From positions 1-31,352 of the IMG/VR virus record IMGVR_UViG_3300021365_000062: a stretch of 31,352 nucleotides of DNA. One strand, written 5' to 3'. Source of the stretch: a virus. The translations under genes were made by a program, and so were the position numbers. The notes beneath the pieces were generated by a model that was not told where the DNA came from, did not search any database, and was given only the letters and a program-made list of their open reading frames with translations. The stretch's first letter is position 1. Every line of letters begins with the position of its first letter. Positions 21,401 through 26,281 of this stretch are shown here, piece after piece.

Positions 21401-22351
21401 TTGACTGCTAATGATGTGTTGTCAGTGACAACGTTCAACAATGCTCTTGGCATGAAACAGAGGAGAGAAGTACTTGAAGGAAGATCATCAGGCGTTTTCA
21501 AATTGAGATTTGACACTTTGAATGCTGGTTACACTTATGTGTGGCTGAACGGTGTGCAACTTTTACAGAGTAGTGACTACACGGTAAGCGGAAACACCGT
21601 CACAGTCAATGGAAGAACAATAACATCATCAGATAGGCTTGATGTCATGTACTTCGCAGTTGATTCAGCGGTCAGTGCCACAGGATTCAGGATATTCAAA
21701 GACATGATGAACAGGACGTTCTACAAACGTATTTCAAAAAATGCGACTACAAAATTAACAATAGATATGACAGAAGGCACACAAACAATCACAGTGGCAG
21801 ATGCAAGTGTGTTGCCAACACCAAACGCGGCAAGCAATACTCCAGGGGTCATATTCATAGACAAAGAGAGAATAGAATACTTTACATTATCAGGTAACAC
21901 GTTGGGACAACTAAGACGTGGAACACTTGGAACAGGAATTAAGGGGCATGGATCAGGCACGGAAGTGGTAGATGCGTCTGGTACTCAAACCATCCCTTAC
22001 GCAGACACAGTACACACCAACACCTTCACAGGCGACGGAAGTACACTGACGTTTGCACTATCACAAGCACCAGCCTCCGCTAGCGAGTTAGACATATTCA
22101 TTGGTGGCCAACGATTGTTGCTCACTAGCGAGGATGGATCAACCATAAACTACTCTGTGGACGGAAGCACCACTGCGGTTACATTAAGCACAGCACCTGC
22201 TTCGGGAACACAGATAAAGGTATTACACAAGAAAGGACAGGTATGGTACACGGCACTAGATGGTAATCCAGCGGATGGTAATGGATTACAGGCTTCTAGC
22301 ACACAACAGGCTAAATTCATTGCTAACGAGCCTACAAACGCACCTGAATAA
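9470..22351 (+). CDS. Giant baseplate wedge-like virion protein (gp7 position) with cupredoxin and beta-propeller domains
   Basis: 4293 aa, about 470 kDa, starting by TAATG overlap with gp6. The N-terminus (VQHLPAFYRTDANQRFLSST, LDPLVQKGSLERLDGFIGR, then NYREYYWMPDGPG near 165) resembles very large wedge proteins encoded after gp6 in marine T4-like phages; gp7 is inferred from position. Modules seen in order: residues ~180-289, cupredoxin with His221, Cys274, His277, Met280; ~690-755 and ~920-990, beta-modules; ~1135-1180, a core with GHWRGIYKYFYDTD and RPWEMFGHSEKP; W1661-W1697, a chitin-binding-like W...YQGKFYVA...W motif; ~2098-2525, seven FG-GAP repeats; ~2620-2670, VGEVWWDLSTVKWLWYEQ and FPGSSIDVYEWVES; ~3220-3365, a pair of GGSGY/PTV-type repeats split by a YYYPLFTSEKQAE module; ~3520-4255, DGST-bearing beta repeats. 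No transmembrane segment was seen. Role: baseplate periphery and perhaps surface binding. Confidence 0.75.
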   Translation: MADREINSLTNNEVVKQGNNEYRRTVQHLPAFYRTDANQRFLSSTLDPLVQKGSLERLDGFIGRQDATTREITDRYIGATSRDRFAYQLEPAVTYSDRDTTSVNPEDQVKFAATYDDYINQIKYLGGHTGNHDRLNKETVYSWNPAIDYDKLVNYREYYWMPDGPGAIEIDSVGPSAVSEYSVENLAKGAYNFTHRENVNNPSLTLYRGNTYKFNVNATGHPFYIMTEPYPSGVAADGSTSTIYDTGVTNNGAQYGTVTFTVPTGAPNTLYYQCGNHAAMYGILQIKDVSSTSTINVEDDIVGVKNYSLRTLDLSNGMKIKFTKSLVASSYQDKEYYVEGVGDAITLTDVEDLITPGSYATESTILYDQAGYDTRPYAKAFYTPETKDYISIKRDSLDQNAWSRYNRWFHKSVIDETARVGGFTPVLDEDDRAKRPIIEFDSGLALYNHGTVAKRSVTLYDTVTTDAFSDVVKQTGYSVDGLALADGMRIVFAADTDPLVKNKIYDVNFVTGGDSTLVINLTEASDANPADNDSIFIEFGTVNQGKTFRYDGTSESFIEAQEKTGVNQQPLFGMWDNDHTSFDDTTKYPNSTFTGAKAFAFATSDTATTDTVLGIKVKYSTINNVGDIVFDSDHTSGTFTYLSGSQTVTKNLAEGHLHYTTSRNTHNSRSAWIKRTNESKQRVVRTFIVDATETQLFPIDFFKDSADLTDLEVSVSVNGSRKTLSTDYTVETGTKNKYVKFTKELEVDDQIRIAGYSSADKVADKGIYEVPENLATNGLNQQLGTFTMGQVLDHVKNIFDRNQDVTGAIPGVSNLRDKPDARLKGGSIHQHEGALPPAMFGLIDQDANFITATDYGNQEYEKWYNAFLTHATGTAYEGTAADRVDEIIAAITPGRNSTFPFYYEDMVGWGQNASTRNYTVQGASQTDYALDSQHDITTLSNRAVYVYLNGVQLMLGADYTFSTTDDSVTVSKTLAQGDKIVIKDYADTTGSYLPPSPTKLGMYPKFTPETFTDTSYLTDTTVVRKHDGSIIKGYGDERDDLILELEKRIYNNIKVTYDPTLLDIHDVLPSAFTTTEYSLQEIDNVMGPDFYQWAGRNNVQYINNTVFSEGSPFTYNYARSKARLVDENLPGHWRGIYKYFYDTDAPHVRPWEMFGHSEKPTDWESTYGKAPYTSGNDVLWNAIATEPGRYGKPTIRDHLPVDASGNLLDPLAAQLVANYDIPGRQNAWKFGDQGPAETAWRRSSSYPFTVIKALALTKPAKFFSNFFDPSRLTTNTAGNQIDKDTSIRTSLATAKYHLETETNSTTGVTTRYQTAGYQPFIVNHLISRNLDVATFYYNKKKNLSVQLAYKLGGFTDKDNIKVLTDSVSPGSTSGSKFIPDENYKIMFRTSNPVESFQYSGVLIEKNTDISQDGSTVLGGYKVLGYSTVKPYFNFNYPVKTTSATPVSVEGSLVIKEYASYQQATQTIPYGHVFDTIQDVADFLAGYGNYLTQQGFRFDKFSNELKETLNWRNAVREFLFWTTQEWQPGSAITVSPAADGFELDTNNSIVGKLRNLAGDYSLLDSGGRKIDVSEISTKRIGKTFELSIKSDTVGLYNIALNTVQKEHILLFDNSTAFADKIYDPFTGFRQQRLKLVGWKTAGWNGDYYAPGFVFDAGQVTYWLANTDYTIGNSVEYQGKFYVAKTNHNSGSKFDTANWTLKDNKPAPQLIPNFEYKISQFNDFYNLETNNFDESQQKLAQRLTGYQSRDYLENLFVNDVSQYKFYQGYIREKGTQNAIDKILKAQYEGEDISLDLYPEWMIRTGRFGNTDSIENIQITLKSSEVTADPQSIELLDASSDSKEYTRALGVVQTDLYYKPVEYTASSTFKRYDYSQQGVTSDTVQVFKTAGYPQLTQVQHTAFKIADLANLDMNAITPNDLVWVANKSNLDWDVLRISNAGVKIATLSTINNASQLEITFTGSHKLSAGTTTAEADYFGISNSEEATLNGVYQVSSTPDHKTVIFDYAGNVAFIPALEDGSTADSYGNVYRFVSVRLATMDNVNDLLNYDDFVDKNESIEQPGDKVYADNNGSGSWSVYEKQDPYSTKLTLSPDNFTAEQEFGHRIVARNDGRLLAVSAPGKGQGEIHFMLRSEASPGNDFKSQATVTMTDNDDNTSRLGESLSISTDDNYIVAGAPFANAIGPDGSTRFIDSGLIKIYVWDPVLFQYSILNTISAPTDGSSSNVDLNFGWAHKISEPKTLSTRTTPDKYLFVSAPGHATDTGRVYMYTWGVGADGSTYDTWTSETAIEAPDGGSGQRFGHRVEANDNGDILAVSSLAPGNAGKVEIFIKTSQANDDSTLNSFALAQTITGVASDGSSLNTAFGDSITMSKDGTTLVIGAPGVDGTAHPDSGAIYYYKWNADSSTNTYTLQQTITAPSSHANMKFGTSLDLNDDGSRLVIGAENFASSREMKFDSGETTFDLQDTNIVDPNTESGGAFTATMYNTKFVIDDRLTSENMSESDDFGRGVCIIDNSVFVGAPKDDGNTGGDGSTKLVNDGTVSCYDLTVIGKYAWNNIVTETALIDTDKLGKVFDFDVGSKQIRGYYDLYDPVKGRLLGVADREINIKTAWDPATYNVGDNANTSTPWAENHVGEVWWDLSTVKWLWYEQDTQEYKHNHWGQIFPGSSIDVYEWVESRVLPSEWNLRTELATQVLSGTALYGDDSQYTVTQRYDSRLDTFVNYYYYWVKGKTNMPANSVVTRKNTVAYVANLIRNPSAFDIRYYSVTDTNKFMISNIKGLSQDSIVLNMDFRTNSFDGDAHSVWKLVREGDKDYKPGQQIEARWWDSLIGKNSTGDLVPDPDLPVNDRYGNNTRPRQSWYIDRYEALKEIIDYANTVLKKKQLVGQISLTNLDSADPEPTAQSLEWDASVQTYAELTYINTGDLSGTVNYLVKADETANNFWAIYNWDGTTWSRTKLQSYNTSAYWSYTDWYGTDPEVHEMVHSENTPIDKQVKFQYELDTLDLAIGKHVKVTNADTGGWKLFMKTADGFKNVGTENGTIRLSTSLYDYSQDAFGFAGQDIFDGNFFDQEPSEETRKILTALRDDLFINDLAVEYNTLFFTGLRKVLSEQIYVDWMFKTSFINAKNSVRQLDQRKSYTTGTDSWIESYINEVKPFHTKLREYKLGYDKTETQDGIYTDFDNPTFYDATTGKIRSIDVEGDTDKLTEYPHQMWYDYHKKYVQSITVTAGGSGYEVAPTVTILGGTVGSTGPFQVQATSSSGATSGQFGYYYPLFTSEKQAEIHDTQNSGSGTTKTYTFDGLTGTFYGPTASTIESTDVKSTVFKMYVTPTTTGATATATIQSGAVTKITVTGIGANYTTTPTIVLSGGKTDGTTVTDQAKAYANLNNDLVRDFDTTIKFDRVSSTSRVVDWTASTAYAYNDLLRHNNQLYKVTNAFTASTDFDDNIGSVYKVYGNETGLTAADRTKGFYTPGSGMPGNELDQVMTGVDYGGTMVTGLLFSQESGWDNEGWYDFPWDNYGDSKVKAFRADGSTAAYTFATAPASSEVFQVYITQDDSTRKKLPDVIRGDGSTVSFTISETAEENALVEFIPFDDDGVLSPVDDRTLDSIVKGGLFTSALGQAPSDIILEGDDFVSPDTSYAPEETVPGQIFDTVDIKVYTSPESGVPFISDKNYRGDGVTTVFSIGDFPGTLGSVTVAVDGVVQKGSALDSTVSDYTIDVGNKTITFDTAPANHTKISTKVFAISGENYRVLNTFTGDGSTTAYLTSTRGEFNLDSTTSDIYVTVDGVPTTALTTSTSANTITVTFNTAPNAGTFIQIAGFNKSSTSTRSFASVRNEAITYDGSTNRYALTFPPGAIGPFSGLTTVEVNGRVLRGPDNTYYVGDGSTYTYGVVSGLEDDSTVDPAKTISSASQVEVFVNGVKKDLNTHYTVDTGNQNVEFVTASVPTTTDVICISTLVDNQYFVDGGTDADLVLVPSAITSPYSLTANDVLSVTTFNNALGMKQRREVLEGRSSGVFKLRFDTLNAGYTYVWLNGVQLLQSSDYTVSGNTVTVNGRTITSSDRLDVMYFAVDSAVSATGFRIFKDMMNRTFYKRISKNATTKLTIDMTEGTQTITVADASVLPTPNAASNTPGVIFIDKERIEYFTLSGNTLGQLRRGTLGTGIKGHGSGTEVVDASGTQTIPYADTVHTNTFTGDGSTLTFALSQAPASASELDIFIGGQRLLLTSEDGSTINYSVDGSTTAVTLSTAPASGTQIKVLHKKGQVWYTALDGNPADGNGLQASSTQQAKFIANEPTNAPE
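10007..10336 (+). other. Cupredoxin domain inside the giant protein, copper ligands intact
   Basis: Residues ~180-289. NPSLTLYRGNTYKFNVNATG leads to His221 in GHPFYIM, then TVTFTVPTGAPNTLYYQCGN gives Cys274, and HAAMYG gives His277 and Met280. The Cys-x2-His-x2-Met loop has the same spacing as in amicyanin, and the upstream His supplies the fourth ligand of a type 1 copper site. The fold call rests on these motifs; metal binding is untested. Confidence 0.75.
15764..17040 (+). repeat. Seven FG-GAP (integrin-alpha-like) repeats, predicted seven-bladed propeller
   Basis: Each repeat begins FG (LG once), followed by a DG/DD turn and a hydrophobic strand ending in AP or a variant. Repeat starts are residues 2099, 2156, 2226, 2296, 2360, 2422 and 2501. 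Examples are FGHRIVARNDGRLLAVSAPG, FGDSITMSKDGTTLVIGAPG and FGTSLDLNDDGSRLVIGAE. Strands of the type G.IYYYKW or GRVYMYTW fall between them. The number seven matches the integrin alpha propeller. Integrin calcium loops (DxDxDG) are only partly matched. Confidence 0.7.
20030..22235 (+). repeat. Series of diverged beta-sandwich-like repeats with DGST turns in the giant protein's C-terminus
   Basis: About six to seven units of roughly 65-90 aa share the plan GDGST-x-hydrophobic strand, then V.V.DGV or VFVNGV, then DYT-type strand, then ITF..AP and I.V. Clear units start near 20040, 20470, 20710, 20970, 21090, 21475 (DGST turn lost) and 22022. Isolated related units occur near 11530 and 12230. 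They are protein-level repeats; I did not see long identical DNA repeats. Confidence 0.6.
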
Positions 22352-22354
22352 ATA
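22347..22354 (+). promoter_or_regulatory. Late promoter-like box AATAAATA overlapping a stop codon
   Basis: AATAAATA contains the TAA stop of the giant gene (22349-22351) and differs from TATAAATA at one base. It lies 7 bp before the next ATG, so transcription would begin at about the start codon. No ribosome binding site is visible. Support comes only from resemblance and position. Confidence 0.4.
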
Positions 22355-22360
22355 CACTAG

Positions 22361-23086
22361 ATGACACAGGACAACAAACCAACAGAAGCAAAAGAAGACA
22401 ACAACAAGCCTCAGGATAACACGGGTGTTATGATGACGGGGCACATAAAGATTTCAGATCCAGAGACAGGTGAGGTCATCGTAGACAAGAGAAATGCGAT
22501 ACACTATGAAAACATGTCTCAGGCATTGGCCAATTCTTTGGCAAATAAATCTACAGGTTTCATACATGAAATAGCGTTAGGCAATGGTGGTACAACCGTT
22601 GACCCAACGGGAGTGATAACTTACCTTACACCAAATTCAACAGGTACCAACGCCGCTCTATACAACCAAACATATTACAAAGTCATTGACGACAATTCCA
22701 CAACCAACAAGGACACAACAAGGAACAAGATGGAGGTGAGACACACAGCGGGTAACAAGTTCACAGACATCGTTGTAACTTGTACTTTGGACTACGGTGA
22801 ACCAACAGGACAGGCGGCATTTGACAACACCACGGATTTCAACGGAGACTATGTGTTCGACGAGCTAGGACTCAAGAGTTGGGAAGGCACAGAGAACGGA
22901 GCAACAAACAAACTGTTGACACACGTGATATTCCATCCTGTACAGAAATCATTGAACAGACTGATACAGGTAGATTACACATTGAGAATACAATCATTAA
23001 CAACATTCACTGAGACTAGCTCAACTGCACTGTCAACATCAAACACAGTCAGTGGAACTACATCAGGTGGTAACACAGGATACTAA
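22361..23086 (+). CDS. Virion structural protein, probable baseplate/tail component (gp8 position)
   Basis: 241 aa. After a charged, disordered ~22-residue start (KEDNNKPQDN) it reads TGVMMTGHIKISDPETGEVI, VDKRNAIHYENMSQALANSL and FIHEIALGNGGTTVDPTG. I recognise this pattern from structural proteins encoded next to the baseplate genes of marine T4-like phages, but I see no similarity to T4 gp8 itself. The C-terminus (~215-241) is Ser/Thr/Gly-rich, reads TSNTVSGTTSGGNTGY, and looks like the tail of gp6. It follows the giant gene by nine bases and overlaps the next gene by TAATG. The role is inferred from position, and no catalytic motif was seen. Confidence 0.6.
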   Translation: MTQDNKPTEAKEDNNKPQDNTGVMMTGHIKISDPETGEVIVDKRNAIHYENMSQALANSLANKSTGFIHEIALGNGGTTVDPTGVITYLTPNSTGTNAALYNQTYYKVIDDNSTTNKDTTRNKMEVRHTAGNKFTDIVVTCTLDYGEPTGQAAFDNTTDFNGDYVFDELGLKSWEGTENGATNKLLTHVIFHPVQKSLNRLIQVDYTLRIQSLTTFTETSSTALSTSNTVSGTTSGGNTGY

Positions 23087-24816
23087 TGGCATACACTGTA
23101 AACAAGACAAGTAGTGGTTCGTACACGGTGCAGGATGGTGTGGTAAACACCCAGACTGATCTGAGCCTTATAGGTAAAGGATATGCAGGGTATGGAGAAT
23201 CCATAGCGGAGAACTTCCTACACCTACTAGAAAATTTTTCAAACACTTCAGCACCCACTAAGCCCATACAGGGACAGCTCTGGTATGACAGCAGTGAGTC
23301 TAGGCTTAAAGTATACACGGGCTCTAGTTTCGTCCCATCTGGCAGTAACGTTCCCTACCAAGCAACGGCACCTTCTACATTGGCACAAGGAGATATATGG
23401 ATAGATTCAGACACAGGACAACTTTTTTTCTACAACGGAACATCAAACATACTGATAGGACCAAGTACCTCATCTGGAACTAACACAAACGGATTCCTTT
23501 ATGAGACCATAACAGACGACACAGATACAAGTCAAAATGTTACAAAATGGTACAATGACGGAAACTTAATAGCAATAATATCTGAAGACACATTCACACC
23601 CAAGGCGGCCATTACAGGATTCGCCACAATCAAAAAAGGTGTGACTTTGACAACAGCAATTACAGACATAAAATTTCAAGGCACAGCCTCAGATGCAGAT
23701 TCACTGGGTGGAGTTGCGGCGGCCAACTATCTAAGATCCAACACGAATGACACGACGACTGGCACGATAGGAGTGCTCAACGACTCAGGACTGTCGGTTG
23801 GTGTTGACAGTGATTTAAATTTAGCAGTGGACAGCACGGGTGTCATCATACAGAACATCACATCAGATCAAGACATAACCTTCAAAGTGAACGATGGCGG
23901 TACTACAACAACATTAATGACAATGGACGGATCGGCGTCAAGGATAGGTATCGGTACTATAACTCCAACAACGAAGTTAGATGTGTCGGGCACTGTAAAC
24001 GCAACTGCATTCACAGGGCCAATCACAGGAAATGTCACAGGAAATGTAACAGGAAATGTCACAGGAGATGTTTCAGGTACAGTTACAGGTGGAGCAAGTC
24101 TAAACCTACTATTGACTGGTGGAACGCTCACAGGAACGGTCAACTCACGGGCTTTATTGCCAAGTGCGGACTCTACTTACAATCTGGGTACAGATGGCAC
24201 TAGATACGCAACTGCTTTCGTTGACACATTAGATGCCACGGAAGTAAAAAGTCAGGGTGTCACAATAAATGATAATTCTATTACAGCAAGTAGATCAAAC
24301 GATGACTTGGAAGTATCAGCATCAGGAACAGGTGATGTCAAAATTAATTCAAATGTAACACTTTCGGGGTCATTTGCTCAAGCCATACACACATTCGTAG
24401 AAACGGATGCCATTACAGCGACAGAACATGCCGGTAGAATTTTATTACTTGGCGAGGTTGGCGGAAACGCAGACGTCGTGCTTACACTACCAGATGCAAC
24501 AGGATCAGGAAATGTTTATGAATTTATAGTAAGCGTTACTATGGCTTCTAATACATACAAAATTGCTTGTCCAGATGCCAACAACACAATCACCGGACAA
24601 ATACAATACCTGGACGAGGATGGCACTGCGGCGGCATCATTCCCAACAGTGGCGGCATCAGACACCATCACGTTGAATGGTGGAACACAGGGTGGATTGG
24701 TAGGAGATACACTTACATTAATAGATATAGCGGCAGACAAATGGATGGTCAAAGGACTTATGCGGGTGGCGGCAGGAGCCAACCCAGCAACACCGTTTAG
24801 TGCGGCAGTCAGTTAA
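23086..24816 (+). CDS. Fibre-like virion protein, paralog A of a three-member family
   Basis: 576 aa. The N-terminal ~200 residues (LIGKGYAGYGESIAENFLHL, LENFSNTSAP, IQGQLWYDSS, GDIWIDSDTGQLFFYNG) are shared with the genes at 24832 and 29594. The motif echoes the N-terminal attachment domains of T4 gp10-type proteins (G..INENF), so I infer baseplate attachment. Residues ~205-280 (ANYLRSNTNDTTTG..., DITFKVNDGG) are shared with paralog B. Residues ~314-335 are a TGNV repeat. Residues ~435-576 form a separate beta-rich end with LPDATGSGNVYEFIVSV and SDTITLNGGTQGG, closing ATPFSAAVS; I recognise this type of end from other marine phage virion proteins. Start by TAATG overlap. Confidence 0.65.
   Translation: MAYTVNKTSSGSYTVQDGVVNTQTDLSLIGKGYAGYGESIAENFLHLLENFSNTSAPTKPIQGQLWYDSSESRLKVYTGSSFVPSGSNVPYQATAPSTLAQGDIWIDSDTGQLFFYNGTSNILIGPSTSSGTNTNGFLYETITDDTDTSQNVTKWYNDGNLIAIISEDTFTPKAAITGFATIKKGVTLTTAITDIKFQGTASDADSLGGVAAANYLRSNTNDTTTGTIGVLNDSGLSVGVDSDLNLAVDSTGVIIQNITSDQDITFKVNDGGTTTTLMTMDGSASRIGIGTITPTTKLDVSGTVNATAFTGPITGNVTGNVTGNVTGDVSGTVTGGASLNLLLTGGTLTGTVNSRALLPSADSTYNLGTDGTRYATAFVDTLDATEVKSQGVTINDNSITASRSNDDLEVSASGTGDVKINSNVTLSGSFAQAIHTFVETDAITATEHAGRILLLGEVGGNADVVLTLPDATGSGNVYEFIVSVTMASNTYKIACPDANNTITGQIQYLDEDGTAAASFPTVAASDTITLNGGTQGGLVGDTLTLIDIAADKWMVKGLMRVAAGANPATPFSAAVS
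24025..24090 (+). repeat. 12-bp tandem repeat encoding TGNV units
   Basis: Units ACAGGAAATGTC, ACAGGAAATGTA, ACAGGAAATGTC and ACAGGAGATGTT run without gaps, then decay (TCAGGTACAGTT, ACAGGT). They stay in frame and encode TGNV-TGNV-TGNV-TGDV-SGTV-TGG, a short beta-type shaft repeat common in phage fibres. Confidence 0.85.
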
Positions 24817-24817
24817 A

Positions 24818-24825
24818 GGTAAATA
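24818..24825 (+). promoter_or_regulatory. Weak late promoter-like box GGTAAATA
   Basis: The 15-bp gap between paralogs A and B holds GGTAAATA, which keeps the TAAATA core of the late consensus but not its first two bases. An AAAGG at 24815-24819 is a weak ribosome binding site for the ATG at 24832. Either reading is tentative. Confidence 0.25.
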
Positions 24826-24831
24826 TACAAA

Positions 24832-26277
24832 ATGGCGTACACAATTAACAAAACAGACGGAACAGCAATCACCACAATCACGGATGGAACGTCCGATAAC
24901 ACCACTACGTTGCAGTTGTTTGGAAAAAGTTTTTCAGGGTTCGGTGAAGGACTCAACGAGAACCTGGTTAAGTTATTAGAGAATTCAGCATCAACATCGG
25001 CACCCACAGCACCACTGAAAGGTGAGCTATGGATGGACACAACAACGAATCAATTAAAAGTCTACGACGGCACCAGTTTCAAACCCACTGGCGGAGCAAA
25101 ATCAAGTTCTAGCACACCAACAAACGCATCTGCGGGAGACCTATGGCATGACACAACAAATGATCAACTATATGTGTACACAGGCTCTGCGTTTCTATTG
25201 GTTGGTCCAGTTTACACTTCTGGACAGCAACTTTCGGGTTGGAAGATCGAGACACTGACCAGCTCAGGTGGTAACAAGGTTGTATCTTCCATGTATGCAG
25301 GCAACACACGGGTAGCAATTCTGTCCCTAGCGACTTTTACGCCTAGTGTCACACAAACAGGATTCGCATCAATCAAGGCAGGAATTACACTTAACTCAAC
25401 ACTGGGAGCAGTGTTCGAAGGTTCAAGCACACAGGCGGCCACTTTAGACACATCAGACACGACCAATGCATCATCACCAGGTGAGACATTACAAGGTGGT
25501 GCCAACTTCCTAAGGTCAAACGCGGCGGACACCACGACAGGTGCTCTGACCATTGACACGGACAGTGGTATTATCGTAGGTGACGCACAGGAATTAACAG
25601 TGACAGTCACCAGCAACAACGTGACAGTGGCACAGACTTCACAGGATAAAGATTTGAAATTCACAGTGAACGACGGTGGTGTCACAAAGACACCTCTACA
25701 GTTGACAGGAGCGGACGGCGGAGTTGACATCACAGGTGATGTCACAATAACAGGTAACTTAACAATATCAGGGTCATATGACAAGTCAAGTGTTGACGTT
25801 TCAACGTACACTGACACATTCATAGAAGTAAACTCAGGCCAGGCATCAGATGTCGACGGTGGACTAATAGTTGAACAGGCATCGGGCGTCGAGGCAAGGA
25901 TTTTCTGGGACACATCAGAACAATACTGGGCGGCTGGCAAGACAGGTGCATTAAACCAGGTCATCACGATAGCAGATGCAACAGACGATGGTGGTGCAAA
26001 CCACAGCAAAGTGCTCAAGGCATCATCGGCAGGTGGACTGACAATGGATTCAGTGACATTGGTCGCAGTCGGATCCGACATCACATCGTCAACTTCAGCC
26101 ACTGAAAAAGATGTACCAACCATAGCACAGGTGCAAAAGTCACTGAAACTATGGGGCGGTTCAACCATAAGTGATGACAGTAGCAACAGCATAGCAGGTA
26201 ACAGGTACGTTGAGACTTCGGCACCCTCATCTGGACAAGGTTCAAACGGGGATCTCTGGTTCGTAAGGGAGGCGTAA
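24832..26277 (+). CDS. Fibre-like virion protein, paralog B
   Basis: 481 aa. The N-terminal ~200 residues align with paralogs A and C (FGKSFSGFGEGLNENLVKLL, LKGELWMDTTTNQLKVYDG, GDLWHDTTNDQLYVYTG), though the first glycine motif is altered (FGKSFSGFG for IGKGYAGYG). Residues ~220-290 (ANFLRSNAADTTTG, LKFTVNDGG) match the middle of A. After GDVTITGNLTISG the C-terminal half diverges: FIEVNSGQASDVDGGLIVE, ARIFWDTSEQYWAAGKTG, and a last segment ending in GSNGDLWFVREA. The GDLWF ending is a repeat of the GDLW motif. Probably a fibre or baseplate-attached structural protein. A good ribosome binding site for the next gene lies in its last codons. Confidence 0.65.
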   Translation: MAYTINKTDGTAITTITDGTSDNTTTLQLFGKSFSGFGEGLNENLVKLLENSASTSAPTAPLKGELWMDTTTNQLKVYDGTSFKPTGGAKSSSSTPTNASAGDLWHDTTNDQLYVYTGSAFLLVGPVYTSGQQLSGWKIETLTSSGGNKVVSSMYAGNTRVAILSLATFTPSVTQTGFASIKAGITLNSTLGAVFEGSSTQAATLDTSDTTNASSPGETLQGGANFLRSNAADTTTGALTIDTDSGIIVGDAQELTVTVTSNNVTVAQTSQDKDLKFTVNDGGVTKTPLQLTGADGGVDITGDVTITGNLTISGSYDKSSVDVSTYTDTFIEVNSGQASDVDGGLIVEQASGVEARIFWDTSEQYWAAGKTGALNQVITIADATDDGGANHSKVLKASSAGGLTMDSVTLVAVGSDITSSTSATEKDVPTIAQVQKSLKLWGGSTISDDSSNSIAGNRYVETSAPSSGQGSNGDLWFVREA

Positions 26278-26281
26278 TCCC

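Noticed and set aside
24025-24090. Short tandem repeat as a CRISPR-like array or origin iteron
   Set aside because: Units are contiguous 12-mers without spacers, in frame, and encode a normal TGNV fibre repeat.
25212-26192. 326-codon open frame on the minus strand
   Set aside because: It lies wholly opposite fibre paralog B. Its translation has no recognisable domain and reflects the complementary bias of a Thr/Ser/Gly-rich gene.
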